Assembly (NCBI GenBank): GCA_036172665.1
Contig: CM069872.1
Coordinates: 26,664,001 to 26,728,000, forward strand
From: Prosopocoilus inquinatus
Taxonomy: Eukaryota > Arthropoda > Insecta > Coleoptera > Lucanidae
Length of the DNA stretch: 64,000 bases
Reading direction: 5' to 3'
A program made the translations under genes and the position numbers. The notes beneath the pieces were generated by a model, which was given only the letters and a program-made list of their open reading frames with translations, made no database searches and had not been told where the DNA came from. Of this stretch, positions 1 through 10,200 are shown piece by piece (positions within the stretch are counted from its first letter, which is position 1; each line of letters begins with the position of its first letter).

Positions 1-1635
1 TCTAAACGATCCTTACTTATCTAACATGTTATTTGACGTTTGGATGGACTCCAGTAAGTCTGATGTGAGATACAAAGTTTTTGGACGCAGCAGGAGTTAG
101 AAATAGTTTTAAACGAAACAACACGTATTAGCGTTGTTCCTGTGCTGTATCTAATCGATCCTTACTTATCTATCATGTTATTTGACGTTTCGATGGACTC
201 CAGTAACTCTGATGTGAGATGCGACGTTTTCGGACGCAGCAGAAGCTGGAAATAGTTTTAAACGAAACAACACGTATTAGCGTTCTTCCTGTGATGTATC
301 TAATCGATCCTTACTCATCTATTATGTTATTTGACGTTTGGACGGACTCCAGTACCTCTGATGAGAGATACAAAGTTCTCGGACGCAGTAGAAGCTGGAA
401 ATAGTTTTGAACGAAACAACACGTATTAGCGTTGTTCCTGTGATGTATCTAAACGATCCTTACTCATCTATCATGTTATTTGGCGTTTCGATGGACTCCA
501 GTAGCTCTGATGTGAGATACGACGTTTTTGGACGCAGCAGGAGCTGGAAATAGTTTTAAACGAAACAACACGTATTAGCGTTGTTCCTGTGCTGTATCTA
601 ATCGATCCTTACTCATCTATCATGTTATTTGGCGTTTCGATGGACTCCAGTAGCTCTGATGTGAGATACGACGTTTTCGGACGCAGCAGAAGCTGGAAAT
701 AGTTTTAAACGAAACAACACGCATTAGCGTTGTTCCTGTGATGTATCTAATCGATCCTTACTCATCTATCATGTTATTTGGCGTTTCGATGGACTCCAGT
801 AGCTCTGATGTGAGATACGACGTTTTCGGACGCAGCAGAAGCTGGAAATAGTTTTAAACGAAACAACACGCATTAGCGTTGTTCCTGTGATGTATCTAAT
901 CGATCCTTACTTATCTATCATGTTATTTGACGTTTGGATGGACTCCAGTAAGTCTGATGTGAGATACGACGTTTTTGGACGCAGCAGGAGCTGGAAATAG
1001 TTTTAAACGAAACAACACGTATTAGCGTTGTTCCTGTGCTGTATCTAATCGATCCTTACTCATCTATCATGTTATTTGGCGTTTCGATGGACTCCAGTAG
1101 CTCTGATGTGAGATACGACGTTTTCGGACGCAGCAGAAGCTGGAAATAATTTTAAACGAAACAACACGCATTAGCGTCTTTCCTGTGATGTATCTAATCG
1201 ATCCTTACTCATCTATCATGTTATTTGACGTTTGGACGGACTCCAGTAACTCTGATGTGAGATACAATGTTATCGGACGCAGCAGAAGCTGGAAATAGTT
1301 TTGAACGAAACAACACGTATTAGCGTTGTTCCTGTGATGTATCTAAACGATCCTTACTTATCTAACATGTTATTTGACGTTTGGATGGACTCCAGTAAGT
1401 CTGATGTGAGATACAAAGTTATCGGACGCAGCAGAAGCTGGAAATAGTTTTGAACGAAACAACACGTATAAGCGTTGTTCCTGTGATGTATCTAAACGAT
1501 CCTTACTTATCTAACATGTTATTTGACGTTTGGATGGACTCCAGTAAGTCTGATGTGAGTTACAAAGTTTTTGGACGCAGCAGGAGCTAGAAATAGTTTT
1601 AAACGAAACAACACGTATTAGCGTTGTTCCTGTGC
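1..1635 (+). repeat. Segmental duplication within forward block, copy 1 (2794-bp spacing)
   Basis: This stretch recurs at 2795-4429 with a constant offset of 2794 bp. Shared rare variants fix the match: the GTACCTCTGATGAGAG monomer (about 353 and 3147), the GGAAATAATTTT variant (1142 and 3936) and the GAGTTAC variant (1557 and 4351). The spacing is 19 monomers minus 37 bp. The missing 37 bp are explained by the short monomer that carries the inverted patch at 2608-2664. A patch around 750-960 does not match its counterpart as well, which suggests local conversion or later exchange. The left edge lies outside the window. Confidence 0.85.
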
Positions 1636-2607
1636 TGTAACTAATCGATCCTTACTCATATATCATGTTATTTGACGTTTGGACGGACTCCAGTAACTCT
1701 GATGAGAGATACAAAGTTTTTGGACGCAGCAGGAGCTAGAAATAGTTTTAAACGAAACAACACGTATTAGTGTTGTTCCTGTGCTGTATCTAATCGATCC
1801 TTACTTATCTATCATGTTATTTGACGTTTGGATGGACTCCAGTAAGTCTGATGTGAGATACGAAATGTTCGGACGCAGCAGCAGCTGGAAATAGTTTTAA
1901 ACGAAACAACACATAGTAGCGTTGTTCCTGTGATGTAACTAATCGATCCTTACTCATATATCATGTTATTTGACGTTTGGACGGACTCCAGTAACTCTGA
2001 TGAGAGATACAAAGTTTTTGGACGCAGCAGGAGCTAGAAATAGTTTTAAACGAAACAACACGTATTAGTGTTGTTCCTGTGCTGTATCTAATCGATCCTT
2101 ACTTATCTATCATGTTATTTGACGTTTCGATGGACTCCAGTAACTCTGATGTGAGATACGACGTTTTCGGACGCAGCAGAAGCTGGAAATAGTTTTAAAC
2201 GAAACAACACGTATTAGCGTTGTTCCTGTGATGTATCTAATCGATCCTTACTCATCTATCATGTTATTTGACGTTTGGACGGACTCCAGTAACTCTGATG
2301 TGAGATACAATGTTATCGGACGCAGCAGAAGCTGGAAATAGTTTTGAACGAAACAACACGTATTAGCGTTGTTCCTGTGATGTATCTAAACGATCCTTAC
2401 TTATCTAACATGTTATTTGACGTTTGGATGGACTCCAGTAAGTCTGATGTGAGATACAAAGTTATCGGACGCAGCAGAAGCTGGAAATAGTTTTGAACGA
2501 AACGACACGTATTAGCGTTGTTCCTGTGATGTATCTAAACGATCCTTACTTATCTAACATGTTATTTGACGTTTGGATGGACTCCAGTAACTCTGATGTG
2601 AGATACA

Positions 2608-2664
2608 ACGTGTTGTTTCGTTTAAAACTATTTCCAGCTTCTGCTGCGTCCGAAAATTTCGTAT
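2608..2664 (-). repeat. Reverse-oriented 57-bp satellite patch inside the forward block
   Basis: The forward monomer reads normally to GTGAGATACA (ending at 2607). It then switches to reverse-complement satellite (CGTGTTGTTTCG, TTTCCAGCTTCTGCTGCG, CGAAAATTTCGTAT) and returns to forward sequence at TCTATCATG from 2665. The affected monomer is 112 bp instead of 149 bp, a net loss of 37 bp. The entry junction at 2600-2620 is the reverse complement of the main orientation switch at 7240/7241. The exact match extends over 2569-2664 against 7185-7280 (96 bp). Confidence 0.92.
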
Positions 2665-2794
2665 TCTATCATGTTATTTGGCGTTTCGATGGACTCCAGT
2701 AACTCTGATGTGAGATACAAAGTTATCGGACGCAGCAGAAGCTGGAAATAGTTTTGAACGAAACAACACGTATTAGCGTTGTTCCTGTGATGTA

Positions 2795-4429
2795 TCTAAA
2801 CGATCCTTACTTATCTAACATGTTATTTGACGTTTGGATGGACTCCAGTAAGTCTGATGTGAGATACAAAGTTTTTGGACGCAGCAGGAGTTAGAAATAG
2901 TTTTAAACGAAACAACACGTATTAGCGTTGTTCCTGTGCTGTATCTAATCGATCCTTACTTATCTATCATGTTATTTGACGTTTCGATGGACTCCAGTAA
3001 CTCTGATGTGAGATGCGACGTTTTCGGACGCAGCAGAAGCTGGAAATAGTTTTAAACGAAACAACACGTATTAGCGTTCTTCCTGTGATGTATCTGATCG
3101 ATCCTTACTCATCTATTATGTTATTTGACGTTTGGACGGACTCCAGTACCTCTGATGAGAGATACAAAGTTCTCGGACGCAGTAGAAGCTGGAAATAGTT
3201 TTGAACGAAACAACACGTATTAGCGTTGTTCCTGTGATGTATCTAAACGATCCTTACTCATCTATCATGTTATTTGGCGTTTCGATGGACTCCAGTAGCT
3301 CTGATGTGAGATACTTCGTTTTTGGACGCAGCAGGAGCTGGAAATAGTTTTAAACGAAACAACACGTATTAGCGTTGTTCCTGTGCTGTATCTAATCGAT
3401 CCTTACTCATCTATCATGTTATTTGGCGTTTCGATGGACTCCAGTAGCTCTGATGTGAGATACGACGTTTTCGGACGCAGCAGAAGCTGGAAATAGTTTT
3501 AAACGAAACAACACGCATTAGCGTTGTTCCTGTGATGTATCTAATCGATCCTTACTTATCTATCATGTTATTTGACGTTTGGATGGACTCCAGTAAATCT
3601 GATGTGAGATACGACGTTTTCGGACGCAGCAGAAGCTGGAAATAGTTTTAAATGAAACAACACGCATTAGCGTTGTTCCTGTGATGTATCTAATCGATCC
3701 TTACTCATCTATCATGTTATTTGGCGTTTCGATGGACTCCAGTAGCTCTGATGTGAGATACGATGTTTTTGGACGCAGCAGGAGCTGGAAATAGTTCTAA
3801 ACGAAACAACACGTATTAGCGTTGTTCCTGTGCTGTATCTAATCGATCCTTACTCATCTATCATGTTATTTGGCGTTTCGATGGACTCCAGTAGCTCTGA
3901 TGTGAGATACGACGTTTTCGGACGCAGCAGAAGCTGGAAATAATTTTAAACGAAACAACACGCATTAGCGTCTTTCCTGTGATGTATCTAATCGATCCTT
4001 ACTCATCTATCATGTTATTTGACGTTTGGACGGACTCCAGTAACTCTGATGTGAGATACAATGTTATCGGACGCAGCAGAAGCTGGAAATAGTTTTGAAC
4101 GAAACAACACGTATTAGCGTTGTTCCTGTGATGTATCTAAACGATCCTTACTTATCTAACATGTTATTTGACGTTTGGATGGACTCCAGTAAGTCTGATG
4201 TGAGATACAAAGTTATCGGACGCAGCAGAAGCTGGAAATAGTTTTGAACGAAACAACACGTATTAGCGTTGTTCCTGTGATGTATCTAAACGATCCTTAC
4301 TTATCTAACATGTTATTTGACGTTTGGATGGACTCCAGTAAGTCTGATGTGAGTTACAAAGTTTTTGGACGCAGCAGGAGCTAGAAATAGTTTTAAACGA
4401 AACAACACGTATTAGCGTTGTTCCTGTGC
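2795..4429 (+). repeat. Segmental duplication within forward block, copy 2 (2794-bp spacing)
   Basis: This is the partner of 1-1635. Differences from copy 1 are scattered substitutions, such as GATACTTCG near 3311 where copy 1 has GATACGACG, plus one stretch near 3555-3760 where the monomer type differs. Beyond about 4430 the two copies diverge: copy 1 continues with TGTAACTAATCG monomers and copy 2 with TGTATCTAATCG. The duplicated block is about 11 monomers long. Confidence 0.85.
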
Positions 4430-6815
4430 TGTATCTAATCGATGCTTACTTATCTATCATGTTATTTGACGTTTCGATGGACTCCAGTAACTCTGATGTG
4501 AGATACGACGTTTTCGGACGCAGCAGAAGCTGGAAATAGTTTTAAACGAAACAACACGTATTACCGTTGTTCCTGTGATGTATCTAATCGATCCTTACTC
4601 ATCTATCATGTTATTTGACGTTTGGATGGACTCCAGTAACTCTGATGTGAGATACGAAATGTTCGGACGCAGCAGCAGCTGGAAATAGTTTTAAACGAAA
4701 CAACACATATTAGCGTTGTTCCTGTGATGTAACTAATCGATCCTTACTCATATATCATGTTATTTGACGTTTGGACGGACTCCAGTAACTCTGATGAGAG
4801 ATACAAAGTTTTTGGACGCAGCAGGAGCTAGAAATAGTTTTAAACGAAACAACACGTATTAGTGTTGTTCCTGTGCTGTATCTAATCGATCCTTACTTAT
4901 CTATCATGTTATTTGACGTTTCGATGGACTCCAGTAACTCTGATGTGAGATACGACGTTTTCGGACGCAGCAGAAGCTGGAAATAGTTTTAAACGAAACA
5001 ACACGTATTAGCGTTGTTCCTGTGATGTATCTAATCGATCCTTACTCATCTATCATGTTATTTGACGTTTGGACGGACTCCAGTAACTCTGATGTGAGAT
5101 ACAATGTTATCGGACGCAGCAGAAGCTGGAAATAGTTTTGAACGAAACAACACGTATTAGCGTTGTTCCTGTGATGTATCTAAACGATCCTTACTTATCT
5201 AACATGTTATTTGACGTTTGGATGGACTCCAGTAAGTCTGATGTGAGATACAAAGTTATCGGACGCAGCAGAAGCTGGAAATAGTTTTGAACGAAACGAC
5301 ACGTATTAGCGTTGTTCCTGTGATGTATCTAAACGATCCTTACTTATCTAACATGTTATTTGACGTTTGGATGGACTCCAGTAAGTCTGATGTGAGTTAC
5401 AAAGTTTTTGGACGCAGCAGGAGCTAGAAATAGTTTTAAACGAAACAACACGTATTAGCGTTGTTCCTGTGCTGTATCTAATCGATCTTTACTTATCTAT
5501 CATGTTATTTGACGTTTCGATGGACTCCAGTAACTCTGATGTGAGATACGACGTTTTCGGACGCAGCAGAAGCTGGAAATAGTTTTAAACGAAACAACAC
5601 GTATTAGCGTTGTTCCTGTGATGTATCTAATCGATCCTTACTCATCTATCATGTTATTTGACGTTTGGATGGACTCCAGTAACTCTGATGTGAGATACGA
5701 AATGTTCGGAAGCAGCAGCAGCTGGAAATAGTTTTAAACGAAACAACACATATTAGCGTTGTTCCTGTGATGTAACTAATCGATCCTTACTCATATATCA
5801 TGTTATTTGACGTTTGGACGGACTCCAGTAACTCTGATGAGAGATACAAAGTTTTTGGACGCAGCAGGAGCTAGAAATAGTTTTAAACGAAACAACACGT
5901 ATTAGTGTTGTTCCTGTGCTGTATCTAATCGATCCTTACTTATCTATCATGTTATTTGACGTTTCGATGGACTCCAGTAACTCTGATGTGAGATACGACG
6001 TTTTCGGACGCAGCAGAAGCTGGAAATAGTTTTAAACGAAACAACACGTATTAGCGTTGTTCCTGTGATGTATCTAATCGATCCTTACTCATCTATCATG
6101 TTATTTGACGTTTGGACGGACTCCAGTAACTCTGATGTGAGATACAATGTTATCGGACGCAGCAGAAGCTGGAAATAGTTTTGAACGAAACAACACGTAT
6201 TAGCGTTGTTCCTGTGATGTATCTAAACGATCCTTACTTATCTAACATGTTATTTGACGTTTGGATGGACTCCAGTAAGTCTGATATGAGATACAAAGTT
6301 ATCGGACGCAGCAGAAGCTGGAAATAGTTTTGAACGAAACGACACGTATTAGCGTTGTTCCTGTGATGTATCTAAACGATCCTTACTTATCTAACATGTT
6401 ATTTGACGTTTGGATGGACTCCAGTAAGTCTGATGTGAGTTACAAAGTTTTTGGACGCAGCAGGAGCTAGAAATAGTTTTAAACGAAACAACACGTATTA
6501 GCGTTGTTCCTGTGCTGTATCTAATCGATCTTTACTTATCTATCATGTTATTTGACGTTTCGATGGACTCCAGTAACTCTGATGTGAGATACGACGTTTT
6601 CGGACGCAGCAGAAGCTGGAAATAGTTTTAAACGAAACAACACGTATTAGCGTTGTTCCTGTGATGTATCTAATCGATCCTTACTCATCTATCATGTTAT
6701 TTGACGTTTGGATGGACTCCAGTAACTCTGATGTGAGATACGAAATGTTCGGACGCAGCAGCAGCTGGAAATAGTTTTAAACGAAACAACACATATTAGC
6801 GTTGTTCCTGTGATG
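3985..6815 (+). repeat. 7-monomer higher-order repeat, 1043-bp period, about 2.7 copies
   Basis: The rare variant GAGTTACAAAG occurs at 4351, 5394 and 6437, a spacing of exactly 1043 bp or 7 x 149. Other variants keep the same phase: the GAAATGTTCGG monomer with GCAGCAGCAGCTGG, the ACACATATTAG plus TGTAACTAATCG plus CATATATC monomer, and the ATACAATGTTATCGG monomer. Copies 2 and 3 share CGATCTTTAC and ACGAAACGACACG, which copy 1 lacks, so they are the closest pair. The third copy breaks off near 6815. A related but rearranged version of the unit lies at 1557-2599 and stops exactly where the inverted patch begins. Confidence 0.9.
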
Positions 6816-7240
6816 TATCTAATCGATCCTTACTTATCTATCATGTTATTTGACGTTTGGATGGACTCCAGTAACCCTGCCGTGAGATACGAAGTTCTCG
6901 GACGCACCAGAAGCTGGAAATAGTTTTAAACGAAACAACACGCATTAGCGTTGTTCCTGTGATGTATCTAATCGATCCTTACTCATCTATCATGTTATTT
7001 GGCGTTTCGATGGACTCCAGTAACTCTGATGTGAGAAACGAAATTTTCGGACGCAGCAGAAGCTGGAAATAGTTTTAAACGGAACAACACGCATTAGCGT
7101 TGTTCCTGTGATGTATCTAATCGATCCTTACTTATCTATCATGTTATTTGACGTTTCGATGGACTCCAGTAACTATGATGTGAGATACGAAATTTTCGGA
7201 CGCAGCAGAAGCTGGAAATAGTTTTAAACGAAACAACACG
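6816..7240 (+). repeat. Divergent forward monomers at the inversion boundary
   Basis: These last three or so forward monomers carry variants that I do not see elsewhere in the block: AACCCTGCCGTGAG with CGCACCAGAAG (about 6876-6911), GTGAGAAACGAAATTTTCGG (about 7031) and AACTATGATGTGAG (about 7171). They do not belong to the 1043-bp HOR. Loss of homogeneity towards an array edge is a known property of satellites; applying it here is an inference. Confidence 0.75.
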
Positions 7241-7254
7241 TTGTATCTCACATC
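7177..7254. other. Orientation-switch junction with dyad symmetry
   Basis: Forward monomers end with GAAACAACACG at 7240 and reverse monomers begin with TTGTATCTCACATC at 7241, with no extra sequence between them. GATGTGAGATAC at 7177-7188 and GTATCTCACATC at 7243-7254 are exact reverse complements separated by 54 nt. The symmetry continues outward with few mismatches because both arms are satellite. The site is therefore the centre of a very large imperfect palindrome with a 54-nt loop. Confidence 0.93.
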
Positions 7255-10200
7255 AGAGTTACTGGAGTCCATCCAAACGTAAAATAACATGATAGATGAG
7301 TAAGGATCGATTAGATACATCACAGGAACATCGCTAATGCGTGTTGTTTCGTTTAAAACTATTTCCAGCTTCTGCTGCGTCCGAAAACGTCGTATCTCAC
7401 ATCAGAGTTACTGGAGGCCATCGAAACGACAAATAACATGATAGATGAGTAAGGATCGATTGATACATCACAGGAACATCGCTAATGCGTGTTGTTTCGT
7501 TTAAAACTATTTCCAGCTTCTGCTGCGTCCGAAAACGTCGTATCTCACATCAGAGTTACTGGAGTCCATCGAAACGTCAAATAACATGATAGATGAGTAA
7601 GGATCGCTTAGATACATCACAGGAACAACGCTAATACGTGTTGTTTCGTTCAAAATTATTTCCAGCTACTGCTGCGTCCGAGAACTTTGTATCTCACATC
7701 AGAGTTACTGGAGTCCATCCAAACGTCAGATAACATGATAGATGAGTAAGTATCGATTAGATACATCACAGGAACAACGCTCATACGTGTTGTTTCGTTT
7801 AAAACTATTTCCAGTTGCTGCTGCGTCCGAAAACGTCGTATCTCACATCAGACTTACTGGAGTCCATCCAAACGTCAAATAACATGTTAGATAATTAGGG
7901 ATCGTTTAGATACATCACAGGAACAACGCTAATACGTGTTGTTTCCTTCAAAACTATTTCCAGCTTCTGCTGCGTCCTAGAACTTTGTATCTCACATCAG
8001 AGTTACTGGAGTCCATCGAAACGTCAAATAACATAGTAGATAAGTAAGGATCGATTAGATACATCTTAGGAACAACGCTAATACGTGTTGTTTCGTTCAA
8101 AACTATTTCCAGCTTCTGCTGCGTCCGAGAACTTTGTATCTCACATCAGAGTTACTGGAGTCCATTCAAACATCAAATAACATGCTATATAAGTAAGGAT
8201 CGATTAGATATATCACAGGAACAACGCTAATACGTATTATTTCGTTTAAAACTATTTCCAGCTCCTGCTGCGTCCAAGAACTTCTTATCTCTCTTCAGAA
8301 TTACTAGAGTCCATCGAAACGTCAAATAACATGATAGATGAGTAAGGATCGATTAGATACATCACAGGAACAACGCTAATGCGTGTTGTTTCGTTTAAAA
8401 CTATTTCCAGCTCCTGCTGCGTCCAAAAACTTTGTATCTCACATCAGAGTTACTGGAGTCCATCCAAACGTAAAATAACATAGTAGATAAGTAAGGATCG
8501 ATTAGATACATCACAGGAACATCGCTAATGCGTGTTGTTTCGTTTAAAACTATTTCCAGCTTCTGCTGCGTCCAAAAACTTTGTATCTCACATCAGAGTT
8601 ACTGGAGTCCATCCAAACGTAAAATAACATGATAGATGAGTAAGGATCGATTAGATACATCACAGGAACATCGCTAATGCGTGTTGTTTCGTTTAAAACT
8701 ATTTCCAGCTCCTGCTGCGTCCAAAAACTTCGTATCTCACATCAGAATTAGTAGAGTCCATCGAAACGTCAAATAACATGATAGATGAGTAAGGATCGAT
8801 TAGATACATCACAGGAACAACGCTAATGCTTGTTGTTTCGTTTAAAACTATTTCCAGCTTCTGCTGCGTCCGAAAATTTCGTATCTCACATCAGAGTTAC
8901 TGGAGTCCATCGAAACGTCAAATAACATAGTAGATAAGTAAGGATCGATTGGATACATCACAGGAACAACGATAATACGTGTTGTTTAGTTTAAAACTAT
9001 TTCCAGCTCCTGCTGCGTCCAAAAACTTTGTATCTCACATCGGAGTTACTGGAGTCCATCCAATCGTAAAATAACATGATAGATGAGTAAGGATCGATTA
9101 GATACATCACAGGAACATGGCTAATGCGTGTTGCTTAGTTTAAAACTATTTCCAGCTTCTGCTGCGTCCGAAAACGTCGTATCTCACATCAGAGTTACTG
9201 GAGTCCATCGAAACGACAAATAACATGATAGATAAGTAAGGATCGATTAGATACAGCACAGGAACAACGCTAATACGTGTTGTTTCGTTTAAAACTATTT
9301 CCAGCTCCTGCTGCGTCCAAAAACTTCGTATCTCACATCAGAATTAGTAGAGTCCATCGAAACGTCAAATAACATGATAGATGAGTAAGGATCGATTAGA
9401 TACATCACAGGAACAACGCTAATGCTTGTTGTTTCGTTTAAAACTATTTCCAGCTTCTGCTGCGTCCGAAAATTTCGTATCTCACATCAGAGTTACTGGA
9501 GTCCATCGAAACGTCAAATAACATAGTAGATAAGTAAGGATCGATTGGATACATCACAGGAACAACGCTAATACGTGTTGTTTCGTTCAAAATTATTTCC
9601 AGCTACTGCTGCGTCCGAGAACTTTGTATCTCACATCAGAGTTACTGGAGTCCATCCAAACGTCAGATAACATGATAGATGAGTAAGTATCGATTAGATA
9701 CATCACAGGAACAACGCTCATACGTGTTGTTTCGTTTAAAACTATTTCCACTTGCTGCTGCGTCCGAAAACGTCGTATCTCACATCAGACTTACTGGAGT
9801 CCATCCAAACGTCAAATAACATGTTAGATAATTAAGGATCGTTTAGATACATCACAGGAACAACGCTAATACGTGTTGTTTCGTTCAAAACTATTTCCAG
9901 CTTCTGCTGCGTCCTAGAACTTTGTATCTCACATCAGAGTTACTGGTGTCCGTCCAAACGTCAAATAACATGATAGATGAGTAAGGATCGATAAGATACA
10001 TCACAGGAACAACGCTAATGCGCGTTGTTTCATTTAAAACTATTTGCAGCTTCTGCTGCTTCCGATAAACTTTGTATCTCACATCAGAGTTACTGGAGTC
10101 CATCCAAACGTCAAATAACATGATAGATGAGTAAGGATCGATTAGATACATCACAGGAACAACGCTAATACGTGTTGTTTCGTTTAAAACTATTTCCAGC

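Larger units (their letters stand above)
1..7240 (+). repeat. Satellite array, forward block (149-bp monomer)
   Basis: This block is about 48 head-to-tail copies of one monomer. The start TCTAA(A/T)CGATCC recurs at 1, 150 and 299, which fixes the period at 149 bp. Landmarks in order within a monomer are CGATCCTTACT, CATGTTATTTGACGTTT, GGACTCCAGTA, GATGTGAGATAC, GGACGCAGCAG, GCTGGAAATAGTTTTAAACG and AACAACACG. Copies differ at recurring diagnostic sites, for example TGTGATGTATC or TGTGCTGTATC, TTTGG or TTTCG before ATGGACTCC, and GAAGCTGG or GGAGCTAG. The same variants recur at fixed multiples of the monomer, which shows higher-order organisation. No unique sequence interrupts the block; the one irregular monomer carries the inverted patch at 2608-2664. 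I do not recognise the family. The role is unknown; structural heterochromatin is an inference from the arrangement. Confidence 0.97.

Noticed and set aside
219..404. 61-codon open frame in the forward block (also at 3013-3198)
   Set aside because: It lies entirely within satellite and ends at the TAG of CTGGAAATAG, which most monomers have. Frames rotate because 149 is not a multiple of 3. There is no sign of a gene.
2493..2702. 69-codon open frame with a unique C-terminal half
   Set aside because: The novelty comes from reading through the 57-bp inverted patch at 2608-2664. It is a by-product of the rearrangement.
2569..7280. The 96-bp inverted repeat as the terminal inverted repeats of a transposon
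   Set aside because: Both ends are ordinary satellite sequence, the interior is satellite, and there is no transposase or target-site duplication.
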